This document shows, piece by piece, positions 9,191 through 17,626 of a stretch of DNA of 64,000 nt (within the stretch, counting starts at the first letter, position 1; every line of letters starts with the position of its first letter). Made by a program: the position numbers and the translations under genes. Below the pieces are notes generated by a model, which was not told the DNA's origin, did not search any database, and was given only the letters and a program-made list of their open reading frames with translations. Source of the stretch: Treponema saccharophilum DSM 2985 (GTDB lineage: Bacteria > Spirochaetota > Spirochaetia > Treponematales > Treponemataceae); the NCBI RefSeq assembly GCF_000255555.1, contig NZ_AGRW01000047.1, positions 62,001-126,000 on the forward strand, read 5' to 3'.

Positions 9191-9240
9191 TGAAATCCTG
9201 TTTCAGCATCTTTTGATTGCAGATTCCGAAACAGGTTCAG
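9191..9240 (-). repeat. Dispersed two-hairpin element, copy 1
   Basis: Read on the minus strand it gives GTTTCGGAATCTGCAATC followed by GATGCTGAAACAGG. This is the only copy in the GC-rich half. It sits between the nitrogenase-like gene and the binding lipoprotein gene and may affect the relative expression of the two parts of the operon. Confidence 0.6.
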
Positions 9241-9290
9241 AACGACACTTCTCAAGTTAATCGGCCATACCGGGCAGATTGACGGAAGCT

Positions 9291-10463
9291 TCACACGCGG
9301 ATGTTCGAGATGAACGCGCGCATTTCCGCCCCAAGAACGGAGAGCGACTCGTCCCAATGCACCTTGCTTGAGACGGCGACATGCGGAAGCGCGAAGAATT
9401 TCGTGCGTTTTTTTGCCTCGTCCGTCAGAAGTTGTGCGACAAGCGGGTCCGCGACGATGCCCGAAAATTCGCCGCTGTTCGCGATTTTCCGGAACGCGTC
9501 CTCATCCCCTATGAAAATGTCGCCTTCGCGGCTTTCCTCGGGCGAAAAATCGAACATCGTTCCGGCGACGAATGACACATCACCGTGAGCGCGCGCCGCC
9601 TCCTCGCAGATTGAGCGCGCGATAATCTGGTCGCCCGCGACGAGCACCTTCTTCGGAAGGACGGCGCCCGCCTTTTTCGGCCGGGGAACGGTTCCGCTTT
9701 CAAAAAAGGACGTCACCTTCGAAAGGACGGCGCTTCCGTCGGCGATCGGCGTTCCCGTGACATACGGAATCGCGTACTTCTTTTCCATGAATTTCGCGAT
9801 TTCAATTCCGCTCTGCGACACGACGACATTCAGCTTTGCCGAGACGGATTTCTCTATCGCCTCGACGGAATGCCCCATCGAAAAGCAGCAGCACACCTCG
9901 ATTCCCGCGCGCTCAAAAAGGCTGACGAACGCTTTCTCGGCGCCCTTGTTCCCGAAGTCGAGCGGCGTCACGCCGAGTATGTTTATTCCGCGCCGTCCGT
10001 CCTCAGCCCCGCGCTCCTTCCGGGCGAATTTTTTGATGAGTGAAATCGCCGCCATGGAAATTCCCTTTCCGTAATAGGAAAGCCCCTTCGTGTCGAACCC
10101 GAGGCACGGGATACCGGTCCGGCTCTCGACTTCCCGCATGATGCCCTCATAGTCGGCGCCGATTACCATCGGAACGGGGCTTCCCAAAAGGGCGATGAAT
10201 TTCGGCTTCAGGCTTTCTGCGGCTTTTATAATCCTGTCAATCAGAAGGCTGTCGTTCCCGAGAATCGCATCCATATGCCGCAATCCCGAGCAGAAAACGA
10301 CGGATTTCGAGCCCATCCAGCGCGGCTCGTCGTACCCGAGGTAATTTCCCGTGCAGCCCGATGCGTCGTGGAGGACAATCATGCCGCCAAGCTCGAACAG
10401 GGCGGAAGCACAGCCAGAATAATCCGGCGAATACGGCGGAAGAGTGATGCACAGTTTGCTCAT
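9291..10463 (-). CDS. Nitrogenase component 1-like protein (NifK/D-like subunit B)
   Basis: A 390-residue protein of the oxidoreductase/nitrogenase component 1 family (PF00148), which includes NifD/K, BchN/B, BchY/Z and CfbD. It would receive electrons from the NifH-like protein. Three N-terminal cysteines, Cys18 (YSGCAS), Cys37 (DASGCTGNY) and Cys58 (VFCSGL), have the spacing expected of iron-sulfur ligands at a subunit interface. The rest shows the repeated Rossmann-like lobes (NILGVTPLDFGNKG, KVLVAGDQ). It overlaps the preceding subunit gene by ATGA. At 390 residues it is shorter than catalytic NifK (about 520). The substrate is unknown. Confidence 0.85.
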   Translation of the reverse strand: MSKLCITLPPYSPDYSGCASALFELGGMIVLHDASGCTGNYLGYDEPRWMGSKSVVFCSGLRHMDAILGNDSLLIDRIIKAAESLKPKFIALLGSPVPMVIGADYEGIMREVESRTGIPCLGFDTKGLSYYGKGISMAAISLIKKFARKERGAEDGRRGINILGVTPLDFGNKGAEKAFVSLFERAGIEVCCCFSMGHSVEAIEKSVSAKLNVVVSQSGIEIAKFMEKKYAIPYVTGTPIADGSAVLSKVTSFFESGTVPRPKKAGAVLPKKVLVAGDQIIARSICEEAARAHGDVSFVAGTMFDFSPEESREGDIFIGDEDAFRKIANSGEFSGIVADPLVAQLLTDEAKKRTKFFALPHVAVSSKVHWDESLSVLGAEMRAFISNIRV

Positions 10464-11713
10464 ACGACGATACCTGCCTTGATGATGAGGTCATCTGCTG
10501 AATTTTCATGCTCGTAGGCGTCCACGAGCATTTCCATGAGCCGTTCGATTCCGTAAAACCCGTACAGCGTCTCGTCTTCCATCAAATCGACGACATGCTT
10601 CGACTTCGTGAGGTAGCCGACGCTGAACCCGATTGAGAGGCACTCCTCGTCCACATGCTCGAATTTCACCGAATCGTGGTGGAGCGCGTCGATAATCATC
10701 AAGCCCGGGATTTTCGAAAGGATTTTTTCGCACGCCACCTTCTCGAACTCGGGAACAGCATCGACGGCAACCATCTTCACGTTGAAGCCCGCATCGAAAA
10801 GCACGTTCGCAAGCGTAAACGGCTTCCTGACCGCCTGGTAGTCGATAACGACCGGATAGCTTCCGATTGTTTCCGCAGCATTCTTGATTGCGGACGCGGC
10901 TCGGTTCTTGTACCCGGAAAAATCCCCCAGGCTGATGCCAAGCCGCCTCTCGATTTCGCGGTACGTCTCCTCGATTTCATCGATGTCGTACGTCGGATAG
11001 GCATTCAGAAAAGGGATTCCGAGCTTCTCGTCCATTATCCTGCTCGAAAGGGAAGCCGACGGCGAGAGGACGAGGTTCAGGCGAGAGGACGAAAAACCGA
11101 GGAATTCGTCGAGCGTCTCAGCAGTGCCGATGTGGTTGATTTTCCAGCCCTGCGCTCCCAGCAGCGAAAAAAGCTCGCAGCCGGAAGAGACGGATGCGTT
11201 GTTTCCGACCATGTTAATCTGCTTCTTCCTGTCGGCGGATTTTTCGAGGATGCTGAACAGGGAGCGCTGCAGCCCGACCATCGGAGGAATTTTCGTGTCC
11301 TGCTTGAACGGATTCATGTGGCAGGTGACGAAGCGGATGTCGGGACAGAGCGCGGAAAGTTCCGCGTTCAGGGCGTCGTGGTCAGTTCCGAGCAGGTCGT
11401 CGAGACAGGAAACAAAAATCATCATCACTTTCGGGCGTTTCGGAAGTGACTGGAGCAGCTCTTCCACCGCATCCGGAACGAGATGCTCGTAATTTCCCGA
11501 GACGATGTCGCTCTCGTCGATGAACAGATAGCTTACCTGATTCTTGACGTTGTGAAGGATTCCGCCCAGCGCGCCGTGGCGTCCGCACGCAAAGGGAGCG
11601 ACGAACAGCATGTAGCTTTCGGGCATGGTTGCCGCCACGCGGATGACGCCCCAGCCGCCGTGGGCGGGGGAAACGTAATGGAGCGTTTTTTCGAACGACG
11701 GGCAGCTACACAT
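10460..11713 (-). CDS. Nitrogenase component 1-like protein (NifD-like subunit A)
   Basis: A 417-residue component-1-family protein that begins eight bases before the stop of the NifH-like gene. Likely cluster ligands are Cys43 (APFACGRH) and Cys102 ([11 protein letters not shown]), plus Cys2 or Cys4 at the very N-terminus. [11 protein letters not shown] and the Rossmann-like [16 protein letters not shown] follow. It probably forms a heterotetramer with the next gene product. GGAGAAG inside the end of the NifH-like gene serves as ribosome site. No homologue of NifB, NifE or NifN is in the window, so a FeMo-cofactor is not expected. Confidence 0.85.
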   Translation of the reverse strand: MCSCPSFEKTLHYVSPAHGGWGVIRVAATMPESYMLFVAPFACGRHGALGGILHNVKNQVSYLFIDESDIVSGNYEHLVPDAVEELLQSLPKRPKVMMIFVSCLDDLLGTDHDALNAELSALCPDIRFVTCHMNPFKQDTKIPPMVGLQRSLFSILEKSADRKKQINMVGNNASVSSGCELFSLLGAQGWKINHIGTAETLDEFLGFSSSRLNLVLSPSASLSSRIMDEKLGIPFLNAYPTYDIDEIEETYREIERRLGISLGDFSGYKNRAASAIKNAAETIGSYPVVIDYQAVRKPFTLANVLFDAGFNVKMVAVDAVPEFEKVACEKILSKIPGLMIIDALHHDSVKFEHVDEECLSIGFSVGYLTKSKHVVDLMEDETLYGFYGIERLMEMLVDAYEHENSADDLIIKAGIVV

Positions 11714-12464
11714 TGCACTTCTCCATCACTTTCTTTGCGAGCGCCATGTAGACGCCCGCCATGTCCGAGTCCGGGCACGCTTCGATTACGGTCTTCCCCT
11801 GATTCTCCGCAACCTGAACGGTCCCGTCGCGCGGCACGACCTGCACAATCTCGCCGCCGATTTCATCCAGCGCTTTCCTGACGACCTCGACCTCGTTCTC
11901 GACGTTGCGCGAATTCAAAATCACGCCGGCATATGAGGCATACCCGCGGTTTCCGAAATTCTTGATTGCGCTCACGATGTTGTTCGCCGCATACAACGCC
12001 ATCATCTCGCCGCTCGTCACGATAAAAACATGGTCGGCGTATCCGTTCCTTATCGGCATGGCAAATCCGCCGCAGACGACATCGCCAAGGACATCGTAAA
12101 GGACGACATCGGGCCTGTGGATTTCGTAAGCGTCAAGCTCCTCAAGCTTCTCGAACGCCGTGATGATTCCCCTTCCCGCACAGCCGATGCCCGGAGTCGG
12201 GCCGCCCGCCTCGACGCACAGGACGCCGTTAAAGCCGACATGAACCAAATCCTCAAGTTTTACATCCTCGCTTTTTTTGCTTCTCAGGACATCGAGGACC
12301 GAAGTTATTTTCTCTCCGCCGCACAGGTTTTTCACGGAGTCGGATTTCGGGTCGCAGCCAATCTGCATTACTTTCAGACCCATTTTGCTTAATGCCGCAG
12401 ACAAGTTCGCCGTCGTCGTCGATTTTCCGATTCCGCCCTTGCCGTATATTGCGATTTTGACCAT
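11706..12464 (-). CDS. NifH-like iron protein (nitrogenase/BchL reductase family)
   Basis: A 252-residue ATP-dependent iron protein that would pass electrons to the two component-1-like proteins. Walker A is GKGGIGKST (about 8-16), the 4Fe-4S ligands are Cys95 (GIGCAGRG) and Cys131 ([10 protein letters not shown]), and [13 protein letters not shown] is the switch II region. These match NifH Cys97 and Cys132 in spacing. It is shorter than true NifH (about 275-295), mainly at the C-terminus. AGAGGTG precedes the ATG. It is first in the operon, next to the divergent promoter region. Confidence 0.93.
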   Translation of the reverse strand: MVKIAIYGKGGIGKSTTTANLSAALSKMGLKVMQIGCDPKSDSVKNLCGGEKITSVLDVLRSKKSEDVKLEDLVHVGFNGVLCVEAGGPTPGIGCAGRGIITAFEKLEELDAYEIHRPDVVLYDVLGDVVCGGFAMPIRNGYADHVFIVTSGEMMALYAANNIVSAIKNFGNRGYASYAGVILNSRNVENEVEVVRKALDEIGGEIVQVVPRDGTVQVAENQGKTVIEACPDSDMAGVYMALAKKVMEKCNV

Positions 12465-12507
12465 TTTGTTTACACCTCTAACATTTGTGAGTAGTCAATA
12501 ATTTTGA

Positions 12508-12521
12508 TTAGCGGACACTAA
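12508..12521. promoter_or_regulatory. Operator-like palindrome, nifH-like side
   Basis: TTAG-CGGACA-CTAA lies 43 bp before the NifH-like start. On the minus strand it is preceded by TTGACT at 12539-12544, a possible -35 box. A matching palindrome lies on the other side of the divergent region. Confidence 0.45.
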
Positions 12522-12649
12522 CATGCAAAACAGAAATTAGTCAACTCGAAAAATGAAAATTCAGTTTTCGGAAACCACGCGCGAAGATTCCGAATCGCGC
12601 TCTGGACGGCAAGCCACCCGCCGTCCCGAAAAATGTTTGGGCGGTTTTA

Positions 12650-12690
12650 TTGACTAAAAGGCGTGAAACACGTATGTTAGCACACTCTAA
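12650..12690 (+). promoter_or_regulatory. Sigma-70-like promoter with overlapping palindrome
   Basis: TTGACT (12650-12655), a 17-bp spacer and TATGTT (12673-12678) form a good promoter for the binding lipoprotein. The palindrome TTAG-CACACT-CTAA (12677-12690) overlaps the -10 end and the likely start point, the classical place for a repressor. The outer arms resemble those of DtxR-type boxes (TTAGG..CCTAA); the identity of the regulator is inference. Confidence 0.5.
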
Positions 12691-12711
12691 TTTTTGTTAA
12701 GGATGGGTATT

Positions 12712-13824
12712 ATGAAAAAATCTTTTCACGCATTCGCCGCTTTATTCGCAGCATCAGCGATTCTTTTCAGCTCCTGCACCAAAAAAACAGCCGTGCAGGA
12801 ACCGGCCGGGACGCGCACAATCGTGGACCAGGTCGGAAACACGGTCACGCTTCCCAAAGAAGTCAGGCGCGTCGTAATCGCCTCGGTCTGGCCGCTCGCA
12901 TCGGCGTACTGCCTCATGTTCGGGACGGAGGGGCTGGTTGGGCTCGACCCGGCAATCATCAGCGCGGCGGAAAATTCAATGCTGATAAAAGCCGCCCCCG
13001 AAATCTCGAAAATTGAAAGTTCCTTCAGCAAGAACGGGCACCTCAATGCGGAGGAGCTCATCAAACTGAAGCCGGACGTCGTCCTCTATGCGTCGGGCGT
13101 CATGGAAGATTACGACGTGGCGACGCAGGCAGGAATTCCGGCCGTCGGATTCGCGCTGGACGCAAAAAATTTCAACGCCGTCGAGACGATATTCACCTGG
13201 ATTGATTTGCTTGCCGAAGTCATGGGGAAGGAATGCGACACGCGCGCATACAAGGAATACGCGGAAAAAATCCAGAACCTCGTCGCGGAGCGGGTTTCGG
13301 CCGTTCCGGAGGAGAAAAAGCCGTCCGCGATGATTATCCACCGTTACAGCGACACGACGCTGCAGATTCCGGGAACGAGGACGTGGGGCGACTACTGGAT
13401 TACGGCGTCGGGGGCGAAAAATGCCGCGGCCGTGAACAAGGGGACGCCGCAGGTCACCGTGGAAGAAGTCTACAAATGGAATCCCGACAGAATCTACATC
13501 ACCAATTTCAGCGACGCGATTCCGGAAGACCTTTATCAGAACACGTTCCAGAATTACGACTGGTCGAATGTCCGCGCCGTAAAAGAAAAGAACGTCCGCA
13601 AAATGCCGCTCGGAATATACCGCTGGTATGTCACGAACACGGACTCCCCGCTCACGCTTTTGTGGCTCGCGAAGGAACATCACCCGGATTTGTTCGGCGA
13701 CATCGACATCCCGACGGAAATCAAGGAGTTTTACCGGAATTTCTACAAGATTGAATTGACGGACTCCGACATCGAATCGATGTTCACGCCGAACAGGGCC
13801 GCAGCAGGCGGAATCAAGAACTGA
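12712..13824 (+). CDS. Periplasmic metal-chelate-binding lipoprotein (second copy)
   Basis: A 370-residue lipoprotein with lipobox LFSSC (Cys22) and the PF01497 fold. It is a clear paralogue of the operon receptor: shared GDYWI.ASG.KN, YKWNPDRIYITNFS, YDWS and MPLGIYRW stretches, and the same C-terminal ending with NRAA. It is transcribed away from the nitrogenase-like genes under its own promoter and may widen the ligand range of the transporter or act as a separate sensor. AAGGA lies 8 bp before the chosen ATG. In-frame TTG and ATG codons just upstream have no such site. Confidence 0.9.
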   Translation: MKKSFHAFAALFAASAILFSSCTKKTAVQEPAGTRTIVDQVGNTVTLPKEVRRVVIASVWPLASAYCLMFGTEGLVGLDPAIISAAENSMLIKAAPEISKIESSFSKNGHLNAEELIKLKPDVVLYASGVMEDYDVATQAGIPAVGFALDAKNFNAVETIFTWIDLLAEVMGKECDTRAYKEYAEKIQNLVAERVSAVPEEKKPSAMIIHRYSDTTLQIPGTRTWGDYWITASGAKNAAAVNKGTPQVTVEEVYKWNPDRIYITNFSDAIPEDLYQNTFQNYDWSNVRAVKEKNVRKMPLGIYRWYVTNTDSPLTLLWLAKEHHPDLFGDIDIPTEIKEFYRNFYKIELTDSDIESMFTPNRAAAGGIKN

Positions 13825-13841
13825 TTCCCGCGCTCATTTCC

Positions 13842-13884
13842 CCCGCCCCTCCGCCGAGAAAACGGCTGTTCTTGGCGGGGCGGG
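13842..13884. terminator. GC-rich hairpin between convergent genes
   Basis: CCCGCCCC and GGGGCGGG form an 8-bp stem, partly extended inward. There is no clear T-run, so its role as a shared terminator is uncertain. Confidence 0.35.
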
Positions 13885-13896
13885 CAATCCTTTCGG

Positions 13897-15639
13897 CTAC
13901 CGTCCGTCAGGAGCCTCCGCAATCTCCATGTTGAAGTAGCTTACGCCGGCGGCTTCGTACTTCTTTCCGGGATACACGTCGAGGATGCGCAGCTCGTAGA
14001 CGTTCATCACGATTTGGGGCTCGGTTATGTCGCGGAGGTCGATTTTCTGTATTTCAAAAGTATCCGCGAGCGTCACCGTCTTCGACTTTCCGTTCACCCT
14101 GTTCGTCACGAAAACCTTCTTGAGCCGCGAGTAGTCCTCAGGTTCTTTTACCATAGTACATCCGTTGCGGAACTCGATTATTCCCGTTGTCGGGCGGTGG
14201 CACTGCAAAAAGAGAACCCAGTCCACCGCAGAGCCGTCAAGGCAGACCCAGTCCGAGTGGTCTTCCTTCTCGATTATCAGAGACTCGTCGATTCCGTCGT
14301 CGTACTCCACGGGCGGCTCCTCGTTTTCGGCAACTTCCGCATTTTTCGCCGAATCCTCACCGTCCGCAGTCTTTTTCCCGGTCTCGGACGTATTCCCGTC
14401 AGTTTTTTCCGATGGATTCGCCCCGTCCGCCGTATTTTCTTCAGCCGACTCAGGTTCGGCAGGCGGCTTCGGCTTTCTGTGCCGCTCGACCCACGTGATT
14501 CCGAGCCGTCCGTGCCAGTTTCCGCTAAACCAGCTCATATCGAATAGCCCGTTGTCCTTGTCGGTCTCCTCGGGTCTATGCCACAGAACGTCCATGCGGG
14601 AGTCGTAATTGTAGTACGTCCACTCGTCAATCGCAGTCGGCATATCCCAATATCCGATTCCCGCCGAGAAGCGCGAGTTCATCGTGTTGATTTTATCGCC
14701 GATGCAGTTGAACACGTCCGTTCCGAGTACATTGTGCGTTCCGAGAAAATGGTCATCGAGCCGCCCCGAGAAAACGAACGATTTTTTTTCGACGAACTGG
14801 CTCAGACTCGGCTCCGCCTTCAGAAGCTCGTATAATTTTCCGACCGCCTTTTCGAGCACCTCCATCTCCTTCTCAAGGCGCTTGTTCGGAGTGCGCCAGT
14901 CCTCGTCGGAAAAACGGTATCCGCGCAGGTCAGGAGGATCATCCTTAAAACGCACGACATGCGACACGAATTCGTTCTGGAGCTTTCCCCAGTATCCGTC
15001 CGCGGGAAGATAGAGGTAAATGCGGATACGGAACGCGAACAGGGACTGGTCGTAGGCAATCGGGCAGAACTCGTCAAGGCTCATCGACCGTATGTTCTCC
15101 GGGATTCTTATGCCTTCAGTGCGCACCTCGATTTTGATTTTGTCGAGGAACGGAAAATCCTTCGGGCGTTTTTCCCAGACCTCCATAATCCGCCGCTTTA
15201 TCTCGTCCTCATATAAGTATCCGTACGCGCCGTCGGAGACGGAATTCGCATAGACGTTGACCTTGTAAGTGTGGAAAGCGTCCGTCTCCTTCTCGCCGGC
15301 GGGGCGCACAAGCCCGTTCATCACGCGGATGGGAAAAAGCCCCTCCTGCCATCCCAGTCGCTGCGGCTTGAATTCCTGCCCCCAGTGCTTTACCTCGTAG
15401 AACGACGATTTTGTGTCCCAGTGCATGTACGTCTCCATGTCGAGCGGCTCGCCATCATCGTCATCTGCGAACTCAAACGGAACGCCGTACCGCTCCTCCA
15501 GCGTCTTGAGCGCGGCGGCCTTCGCCTTCTCGACGCTCCTCAGGTTCCCGATGTCGAACGGCTCGCACGAGGCAAGCAATGCGAGTACGCCTAGTGCGGA
15601 AATCAGCACGGCGATGATTTTCATCTTGCGAATTTTCAT
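13897..15639 (-). CDS. Large lipoprotein with C-terminal NADase-type glycan-binding-like domain
   Basis: A 580-residue lipoprotein with lipobox LLASC (Cys25). The middle part is of unknown fold. It is followed by a low-complexity linker rich in Glu, Ala, Asp and Thr (about 395-450). The C-terminal 120 residues carry YSRLKKVFVTNRVNG, LADTFEIQKIDL and ILDVYPGKKYEAAGVSYF. This pattern matches the discoidin-like domain often named NADase-type glycan-binding, seen in many spirochaete lipoproteins. It may bind surface sugars or cell-wall material. AAGG lies 8 bp before the ATG. Confidence 0.7.
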   Translation of the reverse strand: MKIRKMKIIAVLISALGVLALLASCEPFDIGNLRSVEKAKAAALKTLEERYGVPFEFADDDDGEPLDMETYMHWDTKSSFYEVKHWGQEFKPQRLGWQEGLFPIRVMNGLVRPAGEKETDAFHTYKVNVYANSVSDGAYGYLYEDEIKRRIMEVWEKRPKDFPFLDKIKIEVRTEGIRIPENIRSMSLDEFCPIAYDQSLFAFRIRIYLYLPADGYWGKLQNEFVSHVVRFKDDPPDLRGYRFSDEDWRTPNKRLEKEMEVLEKAVGKLYELLKAEPSLSQFVEKKSFVFSGRLDDHFLGTHNVLGTDVFNCIGDKINTMNSRFSAGIGYWDMPTAIDEWTYYNYDSRMDVLWHRPEETDKDNGLFDMSWFSGNWHGRLGITWVERHRKPKPPAEPESAEENTADGANPSEKTDGNTSETGKKTADGEDSAKNAEVAENEEPPVEYDDGIDESLIIEKEDHSDWVCLDGSAVDWVLFLQCHRPTTGIIEFRNGCTMVKEPEDYSRLKKVFVTNRVNGKSKTVTLADTFEIQKIDLRDITEPQIVMNVYELRILDVYPGKKYEAAGVSYFNMEIAEAPDGR

Positions 15640-15768
15640 TTTTTTTCCTTTTTAATTTTTTATTCGAAATGCGGACAGAATACCATTTTTTTAAGCGTCT
15701 TTTCACCATTCTCCCAGCGGTTTAGTGTAGAATGGTGCTGTTCGGGAATTCCCCGAAAGGAGAAACAA

Positions 15769-16161
15769 ATGGACGAAATCTACGAATTCATCAAGAAATG
15801 CGGGACGTATTACCTTGCCACGGTCGAGGACGGACAGCCGAGGGTGCGCCCGTTCGGTACGGTCAACATCTTCGAGGGAAAAATCTACATCCAGACCGGA
15901 AGGAAAAAGGACGTTTCCAAGCAGATTCAGAAGAATCCGAAAGTGGAGCTCTGCTGCTTCAACGGAAGCGAATGGTGCCGCGTCGCCGGAGAGCTTGTCG
16001 ACGACGACAGAATCGAGCCGAAAAAAGCGATGCTCGAAAGCTACCCCGAGCTGAAGAAAATGTACTCGGCGGAGGACGAGAACACGCAGGTCCTCTACCT
16101 CAAAAACGCGACGGCGACGCTCTCAAGCTTCGCCGCTCCGCCAAAAGTCGTGAAATTTTAG
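15769..16161 (+). CDS. Pyridoxamine 5'-phosphate oxidase-like flavoprotein
   Basis: A 130-residue split-barrel flavin-binding protein. It opens with the usual helix and the strand YYLATVEDGQPRVRPFG, then has the flavin-contacting IYIQTGRKKDVSKQI and the second strand VELCCFNG. Small members of this group reduce quinones or nitroimidazoles, or bind F420 or FMN; the exact substrate is open. GGAGAAACAA precedes the ATG. It is followed after 25 bp by the glutaredoxin-like gene with a near-identical ribosome site, which suggests a two-gene redox unit. Confidence 0.85.
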   Translation: MDEIYEFIKKCGTYYLATVEDGQPRVRPFGTVNIFEGKIYIQTGRKKDVSKQIQKNPKVELCCFNGSEWCRVAGELVDDDRIEPKKAMLESYPELKKMYSAEDENTQVLYLKNATATLSSFAAPPKVVKF

Positions 16162-16186
16162 GTTTTCGGACGAAAGGAGAAAAACG

Positions 16187-16489
16187 ATGCTGAACGTTTA
16201 CGGCTCAAAAATGTGCCCTGACTGCATTGAGCTTGAGAAAGCTTTCGCCGCGGAGGGCGTCGCATACGAATACCACGACATCACCGGAAACTTGAAGGAG
16301 CTGAAAGCCTTCCTTGCGCTCCGCGACTCGAACGAGAAATTCGCGAAGGCAAAGGAAAAGGGGCTTATCGGCATCCCGATTGTCCAGACGGAGGACGGCT
16401 CGCTCACGTTCAAATGGCAGGAATTCCTGAAAACGCCGCCACAAAAAGCGGAATGCTCCGACGGCGTCTGCGGCGTTCCCCAGAAATGA
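16187..16489 (+). CDS. Glutaredoxin-like protein
   Basis: A 100-residue thioredoxin-fold protein with the active-site motif CPDC (residues 10-13), a predicted second helix, and IGIPIVQTEDG containing the cis-proline. It probably reduces disulfides or delivers electrons in the cytoplasm. The C-terminal tail holds a further Cys pair in ECSDGVCGV that could be an extra redox or metal site. AAGGAG lies 8 bp upstream. It sits with the flavoprotein gene. Confidence 0.85.
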   Translation: MLNVYGSKMCPDCIELEKAFAAEGVAYEYHDITGNLKELKAFLALRDSNEKFAKAKEKGLIGIPIVQTEDGSLTFKWQEFLKTPPQKAECSDGVCGVPQK

Positions 16490-16507
16490 AAGCGCGGGAA
16501 CGGTTCC

Positions 16508-16627
16508 CTACCACATAAGTCCGGCAAGCACCGAAAGCCGGACGAACGGCACGTCGCTTCCCCCGCGGACGTCGACAGGCGCCTCAAGGGGAAGCGGCGT
16601 TTTTAGCACGCCGAAGCCGATTCTCAT
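16508..16627 (-). pseudogene. Possible C-terminal remnant of an outer-membrane protein
   Basis: A short minus-strand frame reads MRIGFGVLKTPLPLEAP and ends GGSDVPFVRLSVLAGLMW before TAG. The alternating pattern ending in an aromatic residue is like the last strands of an outer-membrane beta-barrel. There is no ribosome site. A perfect 7-bp hairpin (GTCCGGC/GCCGGAC, 16519-16543) lies inside it. It may be chance. Confidence 0.25.
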
Positions 16628-16654
16628 CAATCTGCTTTGTTAAAGGTGGAAAAT

Positions 16655-17164
16655 ATGATATTGGAAACAGAACGGCTTTTTCTGCGCGAGATGACTCCGG
16701 AAGATGCCGACGCGCTTGCGCTTGTCTTAAGCGACCCGGAATCGATGAAGTTTTATCCGCATCCTTTTTCGCGGGAGGAAGTTGAGAACTGGATAAAATG
16801 GAATCAGGGCAATTACGAAAAATACGGATTTGGACTTTGGGCGGTCTGCCTAAAAGAAAGCGGCGAGATGATTGGCGACTGCGGAATTACCATGCAGCAG
16901 GTGGAAAACGATTTCTTCCCAGAAATCGGCTATCACCTGCGCAAGGAGTTTCGGGGGGAAGGATACGCGACAGAAGCTGCAAAGGCTTGTGCAGAATTCG
17001 CAAAAACGCGCGGCATGAAGAAAATCATCTCGTATATGAAGTCGGACAATCTTCCCAGCCGTCATGTGGCAGAGCGAAACGGAATGAAGTTTGCGAAAGC
17101 CTTCACGAAGACGGTTATGGGGAAGGTTGTTGAAGACGAAGTGCTTTATATGAAGGATTTGTAA
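16655..17164 (+). CDS. RimJ/RimL-type GNAT acetyltransferase
   Basis: A 169-residue acetyltransferase of the RimJ/RimL subgroup. It opens with ETERLFLREMTPEDADAL and has motif A YHLRKEFRGEGYATEAA and the ending SRHVAERNGMKFAKAF. Members acetylate the N-terminal amine of ribosomal or other proteins, or small molecules. The start was set at the ATG 7 bp after AAGGTGG; an in-frame TTG further up is less likely. It is monocistronic. Confidence 0.85.
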   Translation: MILETERLFLREMTPEDADALALVLSDPESMKFYPHPFSREEVENWIKWNQGNYEKYGFGLWAVCLKESGEMIGDCGITMQQVENDFFPEIGYHLRKEFRGEGYATEAAKACAEFAKTRGMKKIISYMKSDNLPSRHVAERNGMKFAKAFTKTVMGKVVEDEVLYMKDL

Positions 17165-17328
17165 GAAAAATATGGAAGAAAATCGGAAAGACCTCTCGCA
17201 GTTTTTCGTTCTTCTTCCCGAACTTCCCCATCAAAAATTTCGTATCAAGCGGCGCCGCGGCAAGGGCGCACAGAAATGGAGATTCCTGCCAAAAGCGAAC
17301 AGAATGGAAACGCCAAAAAGGAGGAAAA

Positions 17329-17622
17329 ATGAGCATGGAATCGGCCGTCTGTCTTGCGGCGGCAATCGCAATCGCCCTTGTGCTTCTTGGGCTGTCGGCG
17401 TACATGTACGACGCTCTCGGCAGGGAAACTCCCGTTGAGGACGAGGACGCGGGAATTCTTCCCGGATTCTTCAAATTCTGCGCCGTCGCGCTCGCTCCGC
17501 TCCGGTATCTGATTTTCAGCATCAGGCGCGGGAATTTCCGGGCGCTCCTGCCCTTCTCTGCCTATCTGATTCTTCTTGCCGCGCTATTGATTCTCGGGCG
17601 GCTTGCGCGTATAACTCAATAG
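17329..17622 (+). CDS. Small two-helix membrane protein
   Basis: A 97-residue protein with a helix at about residues 7-27, an acidic loop (VEDEDAG), and hydrophobic stretches at about 44-60 and 70-90 separated by RRGN. AGGAGG lies 5 bp before the ATG, a very strong site. The next gene begins 4 bp after its stop, so the two are cotranscribed. No family was recognised. The 165 bp before it hold nothing obvious. Confidence 0.6.
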   Translation: MSMESAVCLAAAIAIALVLLGLSAYMYDALGRETPVEDEDAGILPGFFKFCAVALAPLRYLIFSIRRGNFRALLPFSAYLILLAALLILGRLARITQ

Positions 17623-17626
17623 CATC

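Noticed and set aside
6168-13824. True nitrogen fixation (nifHDK)
   Set aside because: The component-1-like proteins are 390 and 417 residues, shorter than NifD/K, and NifB, NifE, NifN and other nif genes are missing from the operon.
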